From Scortum barcoo (Eukaryota; Chordata; Actinopteri; Centrarchiformes; Terapontidae), in contig CM041550.1 of the NCBI GenBank assembly GCA_023238725.1, forward strand, positions 26,001,586 to 26,065,585: 64,000 nt of DNA, in the 5' to 3' direction. The position numbers and the translations under genes are program-made. The notes beneath the pieces are model-generated. The model saw nothing but the letters and a program-made list of their open reading frames with translations, was not told the origin of the DNA and did no database searches. Shown one piece after another: positions 49,991 through 62,613 of the stretch (position 1 is the stretch's first letter; every line of letters starts with the position of its first letter).

Positions 49991-51644
49991 TCTGAAGAAA
50001 AATAATAAACCAGTACATAAACACTAGCGTTTCATCCACTATATTAACAGTGGTGATGATGTTGGGTTTGACTCTGTGTGCATATAAAGTCACTTTATAG
50101 TGACAGTGAGGGAACTGACAATACTTTAATTGTTTCAGAGGATCCCTCATGTCAGACATTATGTTGTCAGACGGCACAGTCTTCAGGTGCAACTGACATT
50201 TCGTCAGCTCATAATCGTTGCCTATTTATTTTTGGCAAGTGTTCCTAAGGTGTGTCTAAAGCTAACGATATTCAATTAAAAGATGTGGTTGGAATGCTGA
50301 TTGTGAAATCCTCAAGTCTGAATCACTCTCTCGTGCCCTCCAGTCATTCTGAACCACAGCTAGAATGACAGACAGGAATGCCAGCAGTTAATAGCATTGC
50401 CCTGGTCTATACTTAGATGTTGGCTGTATTAACTGCCTCTTTTGTAACATCCTGTATCATGGTTCAAGAGGTGACTAAGTTCAAACTCCTTGAGCTACTC
50501 TCAACCTGAATTCTTGAGACATCGCAAGAAAATAAATCTCTGTGTTTTCTTTTCAGTGCAGCATATTAACAGGTAGGCAGGTTAGCAAGTGCTAACACTA
50601 CACATCCACTCAATTAAATAGGTACTTAACAGCAGCTTTGTGGGTTCATATGTTGAATATATATGTTCTTATATCTCCTCAAACCTTTGTGAGAAAGCCT
50701 TACCCTCCCTTGAACACCCACTGTGTGCTGAAGAGAGATGCTGTACATGCCGGCTGTGAGTAAGACATGATGTTCAGCTCCGTGGGTGCTGCTAAACTTT
50801 TCCTTCATCTCCTTCCCTCTCTCTTCATTATTTTTTCAACTTCCTCATTTAACTGTTTTGCTGCTCCATCAACAGCAAGTTTAGGCCTTTTTTTTTTGCC
50901 TCTGACTCATTTCTGATCTCTGTCCGTACATCAGCCATTAAACACAGTAAATCGCTGCACACCACATTTCCTCTGCAGCCATAATGTGCTTGGCTTTGCG
51001 GGAGATGTGACATTGTCCCCCCTGACAGCCACATTGTCTTGCACCATTACACACAAATGCGTACACACAAACACACACACTCACACACATGTGAATGCAA
51101 CCAACAATCGCTAAGAGAAGGATACATCCATTTCTGATCGCATTACTTCTGTGTGTGATAAATGCTCTTCCTTATTCTCTCCGTCTGCCTCCCTTTGCCG
51201 ATTTCTCCCTCTTTCATTTCCAAATCATTTGTTTCCAAAGGCACAGAATGGCTTATATTTCAGTGGTGTCTGTGGGTAATTGGCTTCAAAAATGACATCT
51301 CGCTTTCAGGAGTGACAGACTTAGAGCAATTTGTTCAGTCTCTGCCGAGGGTGACATGGCGGATGTGCTTGAAACTGGAAACAGGACTTGAAACACACCC
51401 AATAGAGGAACTCCTATATGAACTAATGAGAAGACCCATTTGTATATCACAGAAAGTATCAAGGAAGAAAGTTGACAAGGGAAACGAGGCACGTTTGAAA
51501 ATGTACATGTGGGAATAAGCGCTGTACAGTTTTTGAATGTTTGTTCACAGGGGAGTCTTTGTACACTTTGAACACTTGAAAATAAAGACGTCTTAGTCTT
51601 TGCTGTGTGTCTATTAAATACCACCTTCGCTGGTTGTGTTCAAA

Positions 51645-51645
<1 letters not shown>

Positions 51646-51696
<51 letters not shown>
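51646..51696. repeat. (AT)25 microsatellite
   Basis: Uninterrupted AT array of about 51 bp. It is self-complementary, so it can form a hairpin or cruciform, and its length may be unstable. It creates an Ile-Tyr frame on the minus strand. Confidence 0.95.
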
Positions 51697-51698
<2 letters not shown>

Positions 51699-53330
51699 TT
51701 GAACATGTGTGGTACTCAAATGGATGATTCAAAAGAACAGATTTTCAGGATATTCTACCAGTTAAAATGAAACTTTCTGTGGCTTCTTTTAACAGTAATA
51801 GTGATAATAGTAATCAATAGCCATACTAATTATATCTCCAATTCAACCTGTGCACTGACACCTTTGAGAGTGCTTAAAATAAATTTCACAATATTATATT
51901 GCACAACGTGCTGACAACAGAAGACACATAGGAGAAAGCACTAGTCTGTCACTTATTGTGCCAAAATGAGCTCTGTTTTCATTTTTGAGGCGATGGCTGT
52001 TGATATTGTTGAATGGAAAAGTGTTATTGTTTTGTCCACAACTACATACTGTTCAGTCCATTGCAACAGATGTTCCTATTTTTAGTCGCATTTCACACTT
52101 TAAACAAAAGGGAAAAAAGGCTACTTGGAAATTAGGGCTGTGTGTGGAAAAGTTTTTACATCCATCAGTGTGAGTTTTTACATGTCTCTTGCACTCTTGA
52201 AATGTGTTCTTTGGAAACTTTTTTATTTTTGCCCTCTTGGGCTGCTCTGCAGCTCAACATAACACAGATGACCTTCATTGATTCAGAGAAGATCTGCACT
52301 GGAGAGAGACACTGAGTCAAAAAGAACAAAAGGAAGAAAAGTTCAAATGAAAAATACTGTCTACAAGTGTGAATTTCCATGAGCTGGTCACACTATTTCA
52401 AGCATTCATTTCACTTATTGTTTAATTTGCAAGACACACTGTGATATTATTTTATCATTGCACATTATGTAAATTTTAATGTTTATGAATTAGCTAATAT
52501 TGATATGTCTTTGATGAAAGGGAGGGTTGTATACAGGTAAATACAGATAATTCTATGGAAAGGTCTGGTTTCTAGCAGCTATTTAGGGTAACATTGTTTC
52601 AACATTAACTAAACTTTTATCCCAGTAATAATTCTGAATAATAGCTGAATCATTACTGATTCACTGTCAGTCATGATTGAAAGTCTGAAAGAGAAAAAAG
52701 TTAAGATAATATGCAGTGTCTAAATAGTTTAAAGGGGTTATTTTTTTTCTTCTTTCAAACAACAAAAACAGAGTTCAAAATTGTAAGGAATGAATTTCAT
52801 TGTGTAGTGTGTTTACTTGTTCCAATGGAGGCTAGCTTGTCTGGCATACTAGCTTTTGTAATTTTGTAAAAGTATTACTTCAAAGGCCAAGGAGAATATT
52901 ATTTTATAACAAAATTATGTTGTTGGGTAATTATTTTATAAAGATGCATGTCGATTAATAAGAAATGGACTTTAAGGATAGTCTTGGTTGTGGTGTATAA
53001 AACACTTTCATTAGTCTCTGTTCTCTTAAAATGAATGTTTTTGTTTGTTTACAGAACTGTTACCAGGTAACAGACCCCACACAATGATGGTAGCATGGAG
53101 TTGGAAAAAACTTTGACTGTGGTCTAAAGTAAATGAACTTAGATGTTGTTGTGTTTAACACACAGTACATTTAACTTTACTTCATTTCTAAGATTAGTTC
53201 ATTAGATCTGAACAGTTAAATAACAGGCTATGTTGTCTCTCTGGTATCTAAATTGGTATTGGGTATTGATATTTTTCAAGGTATCGTATCGAAGTTAGAA
53301 ATTCCAATATAGTGACAACACTAATAGATA

Positions 53331-53347
53331 CACACACACACACACAC
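53331..53347. repeat. (CA)n microsatellite
   Basis: Short CA array. Confidence 0.85.
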
Positions 53348-53668
53348 TACAGCACCTAAGCACAGCTGCCCACTATTCACTGTATGTATGTGTAGTGTAT
53401 GTGTGTATTTTAGAGGATAGTTTACCACCATTTGTTTCTAAAAGAAGGAAGATTGTATGAAGTGTGAAAGCATTTGTGCATGTCTTTTGTCCACTGTATT
53501 GTGGCCCTGTGCCTTGTTTCTAGACCCTTGTGAGTCCGTTGTCTTATATTTTCATGAAAAAAAAGCAATGTCATGCCGTAATAAAAGCCACGTCTTCCAA
53601 GGCTTCTGGCAAATGCACTTTTTGTGCATTAACATGACTGTGTGTTTGTGACAGAGCAAGGAAGGTGA

Positions 53669-53688
53669 AGTGTGTGTGTGTGTGTGTG
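53669..53688. repeat. (GT)n microsatellite
   Basis: Short GT array. Confidence 0.85.
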
Positions 53689-55251
53689 AAAAAGAAGCCC
53701 TGTGATCAGAAGTCTTTGAAGAAGAAAGACTCTCTTCAGTGTATTAGTTTCCGCTGCCTTGTATCATTCTCAGCACCAGAGCCATTCCTGTGATATCACA
53801 CAAATCGAACTCACCTGCTCATCCTTGCTCTGCTCAGAGACACTCTTCTCTTTATGTGTCCTAGTAGCTTCAGTCCTGCCTGACTCCATAAAGTGACACT
53901 CCACTATAAACTGATAAAAAGCTGTCCCTGGCAGAGTACCTCCCAGGCACTCATGCTGAAAGCTTTACTTGTTACATCTTCTTTCACAGTGACAATGGTC
54001 AGTCGAGTTTGTGTGTAAATGTTTGTGATTTATGAAAAATGTTTGCGGTGATCCAATGAGTATTAGCATCAGTGCAGGTGGTGTTGACAGATGTGCTTTG
54101 TCGGATTGTGAGTTTGCTGTCAGAGAGGACTTACTGTCACTCCCTGACAGCTAAAGGCGACAAAAGCAACAGTTTGCAGCACGACTTCGTCATCACTGCC
54201 CAGGATCAATATGGTTTCCTGACTGCAAGCAGTCCTCTCAGCTCTCCAGTTTAACTACCAAACTGCTCTCATCACTCTCGTACAAACAGCACCCAGCAGA
54301 CAGCTTATTTCACTAAGAAAGTTCTGATAAACCCACCGAACACCACCTGCTCAGTGATGAACCAAATTTTACCTTCCAAAAAACATCAGCTACCACTGGC
54401 TTCATTTTACAATATAACAATAAGCACTAACTACATAAAATAAAAAGGTGAAAATAACATTTCATGAAAATGTTACAACTGTATCTTACATAATAATTCA
54501 GTCCAACAATGATAATGTTCGTGACCAACATTTTGATGAACCATGAAATGTTTCCAAATCTAATAACCAGAATTTAATTTGGGCAAACAAAAATCCCATA
54601 GATAAGGAGTCTATGGAATCTAAATAAGTGTAGACAGTTCTCTTCATTGTGACCCAATAGTTGGTATATTTTGACCATCATGGTTTGTGTGATTCTCCTT
54701 TTAGTTACCTGTGAACCAGGTCACATCAGGCATGTTACTGTGTGTTACATTCTGGCTTCCCTGTTTAATTGCTCTTTTCTCCCTATGTATTTTACTGCCT
54801 CTCTATTAACTCAGCTTTGAATCCACTCCCACGCCCTCTCAATGGCAGAAATCATTCTCTGAGTAATTATCTGCAGAAGAAATTATTTAAATGTTTTCTG
54901 TGGTATGCTAGGAATTTCTACCACCAGCTCATGCTCCAACTCTCTCTTGCTGTGAAACAGACCTGCAGACACACACGGTACTTGAGGAAAATGATCTGAA
55001 GGTCTGATCATTCATTGTCAAATGCGGTAAGTGTGTTTCAGTACCTTTATTGTACACACAAACAAAAAGAAAGAAAAAAACGAATAATATTCGTGGAGTG
55101 TGGAGGATGAATTTAGCAATCCCACAAGTTGTTCTGTAGTCTGGTGGTACGGCAGCAGGTATTTCTGCATCGATAACCAGATGGAGGTTGGTGTTATGGG
55201 CCCCAGACTTTGGGGACCACAGCAACAAAAGAGAACTCTGTAAAATACAGA

Positions 55252-56065
55252 AAAGTTCAGAAGCAAGGAAGACACAGAGTGTTGAGTTTGTCATCCAGTT
55301 TGCGTCTTATTTCCAAATTCAACATAAAATAATACTATCAACAGTGGCTTAAGTGCATTAAACATCCATGTATCTAATTGTTCCATATTATCAATTTCAT
55401 TTTCAAACAAATTTCTAATACACATAACCACTTGTTTACATGTGAAGCAAGGCTACTATAATAATATAGTGCAAGTTACAGTACTATTAAACTGTACATT
55501 AAGCAAACACCTAGTCTGCAATGATTCTGGACTTATAACTCAATTCCACCATATCTCTCACTCGTAAAGAAATACAACCATTTTCAAACACATATATATC
55601 ATAGTAACATTTTACATTTAACATGCATACAGTACAATATCAGAATTCTCAACAGTTATAACTCTGAAACCTTTAGATGTCCTAGGGTATAAGGCACTGA
55701 ACAATGTACAAATTATACATAAGCAAATATATCTGAGCCAAAATAAAACACTGCAAAATAAATACTACCTAAACTTGGAGATCTGCCTACAAGACAATAC
55801 TCGGGTAATATAAACCAAACTCCCACGGTACGGTTTCTGCCCATCCAATGCCGCCTGAAATTACAGCGTTACACATGCGCGATATTTCAACAAAGATGCT
55901 CAAAAAAGTATCAAATTACTTTTAGAGCACTTCTCCAAATGAAGCTAGGCTTTAAAGAGTTGACAGTGGTCATTTTAATCAACTACTAACCTGTAAATTT
56001 GTCCAGCAGCAAAGAAGACACAGGACAGGAGCGATCAGTTTGTCACCCAGTTTGCATCTGAGGTG
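55252..56065. repeat. Spaced direct repeat, about 745 bp apart
   Basis: GCAAGGAAGACACAG...GTTTGTCATCCAGTTTGC (55263-55305) recurs as GCAAAGAAGACACAG...GTTTGTCACCCAGTTTGC (56009-56055). The segment between is AT-rich and has a CpG-containing patch (TTACACATGCGCGATATTTC near 55871). This could be two ends of an unidentified element, or two copies of one repeat. No coding relic was recognised between them. Confidence 0.55.
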
Positions 56066-56489
56066 TGGGCGGAGGCTCCCCCCCTTAGACAACCCAGGGT
56101 GCAACTGCTCCTGTGCCAAAACTTCCACCTGTATGCTGCTGTCACCCCAAATTATTAGGGAAAATATAAGGTCTTAGAGGAAAAATTAAATAAATAAATG
56201 ACTTTTAAAAAACTTTTCAGATTAAATTAAATAAAAACAAAAGTGGTCACCCTATTTTGCTGTGCACCACACAGGGTGAGGCTTTGTCTTTTAATATCAC
56301 CTCACCGGTATCACTGATGTTCAGTAGATGAGTACCAGTGATGTTCTAGGGCATTTTTAATCACCTGCTGCAGAGCCCTGAGTTAACAAAACAATTTGTA
56401 ATTTTTCCAGTAGCATGTTTTCTTTTGCTCCGTTGAAAATACTGACTAGAACTTAGCATAGGAATTTTGCTTTCCTACAGCAGCTTATT

Positions 56490-56790
56490 TTGTGTCGATT
56501 TTGGTGGCCCCTGTGGACAAAGGTGGTAGTGTTTCACCTCAAGATAGGTTACATGTTCCCTCCCACATGTTTCACTTTAGGAAAGCACACCCCAGCTCTG
56601 GAGACGGGCCCTCAGTTAGCGGCTGAAGTATTTTGTCTCATGTTGCATAAACTCAGACCTGGTGGCAGGCATTAAGAACAACTATTAGAAACTAATAGAA
56701 ACACATAATCTCCTCACTGCTGGTCTTGTTTGGTTATGTAGGTCATATAAGACATCAGTATTAAATTGCAGTATAAAACTACACCAGCAT
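56490..56790 (+). repeat. Interspersed repeat family B, copy 2
   Basis: GATTTTGGTGGCCCCTGTGG, then ACAAAGG, AGTGTTTCACCT and GATAGGTTACATG, and later GTCATATAAGACATCAGTAT, pair with the two blocks of copy 1 at 36446-36600. This copy keeps about 150 bp more between the blocks. It ends next to the LINE relic. Confidence 0.65.
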
Positions 56791-56796
56791 GAATTC

Positions 56797-57890
56797 AGAA
56801 TGAAAAGATCCACAGAGGTTGTCATCTCCACTGCCACCCAGTCAGTCTTCACTCACCCTGAAAATAACAACACCTACATCAGAACGCTGCTTTTTAATTC
56901 AGCTCAGCATTCAACACAGTTTCCTCATATAAAACTGACTGACAAAGTTGAGTCTTTATCTATGTAACTGGATATTGGACAGCCTCACAAACATACGCCA
57001 GACACTTTGGATTAGGTGGTCACACCCCATCAATGCTATTGCTCAGTACTGGAGGACCCCAGGGTCATGTGCTCAGCCCCCTCCTGTTCTCGCCGTACAC
57101 CCACAACCGTAATCTCTGACATTAAAAGACATTTGTAGAACAAGTCAAATCTAGTCAAACAATGACTAGAATTCATATCACAAGGAAATCAACAGTGTTG
57201 GTGCACAGAGAACAACCTACTGCTCAACATCAACAGAACCAAGGAGCTGATAATTGATTTTCAAAAAGAGCAGAAAAAGACACACATCTCTGTCTCAATC
57301 AGTGAGGCTGAGGTAGACGAAGTGAACAGTTTCAGGTTCCTGGGTAAAAGCATCACATAGAACATGTCATGGTCATGGCGGTCGCAGTTTAGAAAGCATT
57401 TCTGAAGGAAACTTAAGAAAAAAATATTTCCATGCCAAGTTCATGTCAGCTTTCACAGAGGACCAATAGACAGCATCCTGACTAAAAACATTACAAATTG
57501 GTATGGTTTGCTCAGGAAAGAAGGGCTCTGCAGCAGGTGATTAAACCAGCCCAGAATATCATTGGAACATCACTGACTGAATATTAGTGACGTCAGTCAG
57601 GTGTGGTGCATGTGTATAGCCTGAAGGATAATAAAAGACAGCACCCACCTCAGCAACAACATGTTCACACTGCTGCTGGAAGGTTAATTAAAGCACTCAG
57701 AATGAACTAAAACAGTATAGTAAAACAAAAAGTTCAAAGACACTGAAAGACTGCACAGCTGTGCATTCCACATACTGTTGTGATCTATGATTCCAATAGA
57801 TAACTTCAAAGCTTTTGCTGCTTTGTTTCTATTGCACAGAAACTTGAGTTCTGTTGGTCCTTTTAATAAAGGCCTTTTAATATAGGCACA
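56797..57890 (+). pseudogene. L2/CR1-type LINE reverse-transcriptase relic
   Basis: Several frames together follow the reverse transcriptase of fish L2/CR1/Rex1-like LINEs in order: KRSTEVVISTA...NTYIRTLLF (56797-56895), FSSAFNTV (56898-56921), GGPQGHVLSPLLFS (57051-57092, GAPQGCVLSPLLFS in the family), WCTENNLLLNI (from 57199), FRFLG (from 57331), NWYG (about 57497) and AGRLIKALRM (about 57677). Frameshifts separate the blocks and a stop lies at 57358-57360. The catalytic FADD motif, expected near 57120-57140, is not recognisable, so the relic is dead. Only the 3' half of the second open frame is kept, as in 5'-truncated copies. The tail near 57865 holds AATAAA. Exact clade undetermined. Confidence 0.82.
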
Positions 57891-60019
57891 AGTTCAGTTC
57901 TGATAATCATTATTTCATTTACGATTGTGGGTATCATGATCAACAGTTCCTTCAATTAACGCTGGCTGGAGTAGCTACCTTGGAAATCATGGCTGTGGAT
58001 GTTTGTATATGTATGAGCTAACATTATTGATTTTACTGGGAGACTACTGTACAGAAATCAACTGTTTTGTCGATTTTGACTCAGCCAGGGGACAGTAGAT
58101 CTACACATCCATTTACATTGTTCATACTTCAAAAATGGCTCAGGTCAACTGGTTATGTTATCAATTTCATGCACTCACCAAACATACAAAACTATTTTTC
58201 TTCTTCTCATTTTTTAGTTTCCTAACAGCAAAATTCACCTTTTTTTCCCTAACTAACCACACTGTTTTAATTTGAGCATCTACCAAGTGGCGTAGATATC
58301 TGTTAACAGGTACACTTTCTGCATGAATTTGTCTGTTAATATTAGGAGACATTTTATAATTCCAAATTATGGACATTTGTGGACAAGACTCATGTGTGAA
58401 ATCACTGAAATAAAACAGGTACATAACATTAACATGAAACTTTTTTTTAAATAAACCAAAGAATGTGTTTTGTAATGTTTGTAAAACCTGGTTAGCACAA
58501 GTTGTTAATACCATTTATTCATCACACTTGAATTTATATCATTCTGTTCAGCCTGCCACCTTCCTGCTCAGTTTGCAGTAATTGTGAATAGTAACCACAG
58601 CCAAACATAAAGACACAGAAAAACAAAACCCTCCCCTTCATTAACATGAGTTTAATAGTTTATTCTTCAGACTGCAAAAAGTTCAGTACAAATCTGTAAT
58701 AAGAAGAGTCTGGATTCAAAATGTAGGATGACAACAATTTTCCTGGCATCATCTTTTAAACCTCCCAGTCCTTTTTTGTACAGTGCTAATTTTGAGGGGA
58801 TCAACTGTTTACGAGAAGAAAAATTTGTCTGCCTCTAGCTCTCTGTCTCGCTTTTGGAAAAGGACGTTCTTGATATGCGACACTCCGCAGCATACATAAA
58901 ATAAAATACATACATCAAAGTTATAAAGTAACTATGTAAATAACATGGTTCTCTTCAACATTACCTCTATAGAGTGTTAGCTGTGCCAAAATGTGTTCCA
59001 CCAAATAGTTGGAACACATAGAAAAGACCATTTAAGGATTATTAAAAAATCATTTTCATGCTATCTGGTCATCTATGTAGGTTATAACAAATGTTAGGAA
59101 TCTGGTGACAGCTATTTGACACAGGTCTGCTATTGTGATCCCATAGAGAGGCTCCTCTGTATGTGGATAATGGGATGCTCTAAGCTAAGAACTCGTGCAG
59201 TGTTAGCTAGCATGTGTTTCGCTGCATCTATGAATGGTCTGGAATGTGTTAACATCATTTGCATTCAATAATGCCATTGTTTAGCCTTCTGGTACCATTC
59301 ACGTTCGGCCCCTGCTTACTTAATGTTTGCAAATACCTTATTTTCTGCACGTTTTAACCAATCTGGAAAACTAGGTAGTTGAGGAGGTCACATTATAACA
59401 ATTTGCTGGTTATAAGGGAATTCCAGGGGGAATTTTCTGTCAGTTATTGGAGTGGAACTGTTTACCCTATTTAGAACTCTTCTTCTGTAATTTCCAGTAA
59501 AGAAACATATAAATATCAAAACATAAAATGTGATTTTTGTTGAAAAAGTACAAATGCAGCAAGATAGAAAGTACTCACCCATCAAACTCTCCAGTTGGAT
59601 CTCCAGCAATGAGCTGACATTGTTTACATGACATAACAGATATACTGAATGTATATACATCATTAGTATATTTAGTGGATTCAGTACGGACAGAGATCAT
59701 CTGATGTGATGTGATCCAACGCACAGTAGACACTCACTTGCTGCTGAGACAAGGTATGAGTGTGTATACACAAAGAAAAAGAAGAAATAAGGTGCACTTA
59801 AAATGTTTTTGTTCATTCATCTGCTCTCTGTAGCACACACTCTCTTCCTGCACACTGAAACTAATTCACCTGATGACAGACGTGCTGACAGACATTTCAC
59901 AGCCAGCACACACTGTCTGTCTCTCTCTTGCTTTGTCCAATTCAACACGCTGTGTATGACATTCCAGTCCAGGCCATCAGCCATTTGTGTTTTGTCAATA
60001 AAACACTCTTCTCTCCCAG

Positions 60020-60038
60020 ACACACACACACACACACA
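60020..60038. repeat. (CA)n microsatellite
   Basis: Short CA array. Confidence 0.9.
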
Positions 60039-60117
60039 ACCAGAATTACTGTCTTGCCTGTTCTCTCTCAACTTCTTTGATTCTAAAATGCCAATCAACC
60101 TCTTCTGTCTTTCTCTT

Positions 60118-60121
<4 letters not shown>

Positions 60122-60179
<58 letters not shown>
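60122..60179. repeat. Compound (CT)14(CA)14 microsatellite
   Basis: A CT array (60122-60150) passes directly into a CA array (60151-60179). It accounts for the 127- and 134-codon frames that cross it on the two strands. Confidence 0.95.
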
Positions 60180-60181
<2 letters not shown>

Positions 60182-62605
60182 AAACACACACACAGCTCAA
60201 GGGTTAATGTCCCTCAAGGGGCCACAGCAGTCTGACCCTTGACCTTTCCCAGGATTCTACTCTACTGCAGCCTCTGGACTACATTTTATGGTCTATAACT
60301 GTCCTCAACTGTCTTTCATCTCACACACAAAAATGGGCAAACATGAGCACATACACATGCATACACACTTCCGAAAGCTCATACTGACTGACAATGAGTA
60401 CAGCAGTTAAAAAAACATCTTACTCGTTTGATCACCAGTATTATGAATGAAGTCACTGTAAGAAATCCAATGGTTATAGTTCAGCTAACAGGAGGATCAA
60501 AGAAACTCCCTCCTTGGTCTGTTGTGCAGATGAACAGTATAACAGCATGCTGGAGATCTGCTGTGGGACACATGATGTGATGAACTGCGTGATGGAAATC
60601 TATGTGAGCACATTTGATTTGAATGTTTTTCTCTGAGTATGGATCTGCAGCACAGGCAGTCAATGTACATTCTTAGCGTTCAAGCTGTGAACGTGCATAT
60701 AAAAATCCAGCTACCCCACTAACGCCATACACCTTGTTCCCAGTTTATTAGGTCTACCCAGCTAAAACTAACAATTTAAGATACAACAGCCATGCAATGA
60801 ATCCTACCTTCGGCAGGGTTTGTGGTATTGTTGAACTGTACTGCATTATAGTAAAAGGGTTTTTATTTCTACTTTGTGCTTCCTGTTCACATACATGAGG
60901 AAAGACTAAACATTATAAAGATTTGATAAAATATAATGAAAAACACCTCTCAGTATATATGCTGTTATTTCATAATCTATCAGACACAACATGCATGTAT
61001 CATTGACAAATAAACTATACACACTTAATAACTGTATGTTATACTCATTTGACAAATAATACATATTACTAAAATACACTAAAGTGCAAAGACATGAAAT
61101 TCAATAACAGGACAAATTTCAGCCATGGCCCAAAATATCCTAAAAGTTGAATCATGGAGGTAAGATTAATGCAGGGCTGTTGTAGCAGGCCATTTCACTG
61201 TAGCTAGTGAGCTAGCAAAATATACATTAATCGTGTGTGTGAATTGTATCTGTGTTTGTGTGACAGCTTAGACCTTATCAGGATCTTCTCTTCTGTTACT
61301 GTATTATTTCCCTTCAGTCTCTCCCCTTTTTACTTTTACTCAATATGTTCATGAATTGTTGTTAGATCACCAAAGCATACAGTTTTCAGTTCAGAAGTTG
61401 AAACTACTGCTGTGAATGTATCTCTGGCTCAGATTGCTCCACCCTGGGCACAGCGGTTTTTATTTCTGTCAATCTTTCATTGACTTCATATGTGCCACTT
61501 TTACATTTTGCTGAATTCTGAAGCATACCTTCCCTCCTGTGATGCAGTGCATAAGGATAGTAGTAGATATTAATGAGGGCTTTGAATACAGTTTTGGTAC
61601 ACTGAAATTTCAGCACTGTTCAGCACTGTTCCACCTTGTACAATAGTTTGCATTTTATTGTGTAACCATGTGTTGTAGAACAACAAATAAATTAAGCTTG
61701 AAATACGTAGGTTGAGTGATAATTCACAATCTAAAAATAATGTTAACCTCATGTTAACATCATGCAGGTGGACCTTAAGCATGCCTGACCATGTTTTTTT
61801 AATGTCCATTTGTAAATCTTTTCATGATGTGTTGATATGATGAAATGCTATAAAAGGGAGCAGAAAAGTACTTCCAGTTCTGCTGATGCAGCTGACTGAA
61901 GATCAGAGGAGATTATTTTTAATGGGTTTAAAATGAGGATATGTGTGCGTTGGTGTCTGCATGTGTGGTAATGTGTGTATTGCTGTGTGTGCCTGCCAGT
62001 GTCCCAGCCAAGCTGCAAATGATCCACTAGTCATAAGGCCTTTAAGGCAAATCCAGGAGGCCCACCAGGCAGCCCACAGAGCAGAAAATATAACCACACC
62101 ACCCAATAAAAACATCATATCTCCATAAAGTTAACTATTGAGAAAGTGCTTCTCCTTTTGCAGATTTTTTTCTAGTGTCCCTTTAAAAATATGGAATTAT
62201 TCATTTCTAAGAGGTTTTTGGACCTTGCTCAGGTCATTTAAAAGGAAAGGAAAAAAGCAGACTTTCAGTTGGGCCATAATGTAATGACATAGTGGAGTAA
62301 CTGTAGCAGATGTACAGTTCTGTATCTGGGCAGCAGAATCATATAGAGATGTAGACGTTAGGTCTTGGCCAAGATAAAAAGATGCTTTAACATCAAACAG
62401 AATTAGCAGCATGTTCCATCATATTCCATTGAATCATTACAGAGAAGGCTGAAAGATCAATCAAGTTTACATAAATCCAGAATAGAGTCCGATTTTATTA
62501 AAGAAAGCTGAAATTTTAATTATAAATTACAACTCTGTCTTAACAAGCAGTATGAGGTGAAATGTTTAGTCCCAACTCTCAGTTTCAGGCGTACAGCGTC
62601 ACAGC

Positions 62606-62613
62606 TGACGTCA
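62606..62613. promoter_or_regulatory. CRE-like palindrome TGACGTCA
   Basis: A full cAMP-response-element octamer, the known CREB/ATF site. One such octamer is expected by chance about once in 65 kb or less often in AT-rich DNA, so a single site proves little. It lies about 45 bp before a start-codon-and-donor pair (62661/62689). Confidence 0.25.

Larger units (their letters stand above)
49991..55250. other. Long non-coding interval
   Basis: No gene recognised. A 118-codon frame at 51162-51518 contains a helix-like second half but no matched splice pair or known motif. The interval holds a long (AT)n array, a CA array at 53331-53347 and a GT array at 53669-53688. Confidence 0.5.

Noticed and set aside
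49848..50192. 114-codon minus-strand frame
   Set aside because: It begins inside a probable interspersed repeat and carries no recognisable motif.
51162..51518. 118-codon frame with a helix-like second half
   Set aside because: No matched donor in phase, no known motif; upstream part is pyrimidine-rich low complexity.
59803..60207. Overlapping 134- and 127-codon frames on opposite strands
   Set aside because: Both run through CT and CA arrays, which cannot produce stops in certain frames. They are microsatellite artefacts.
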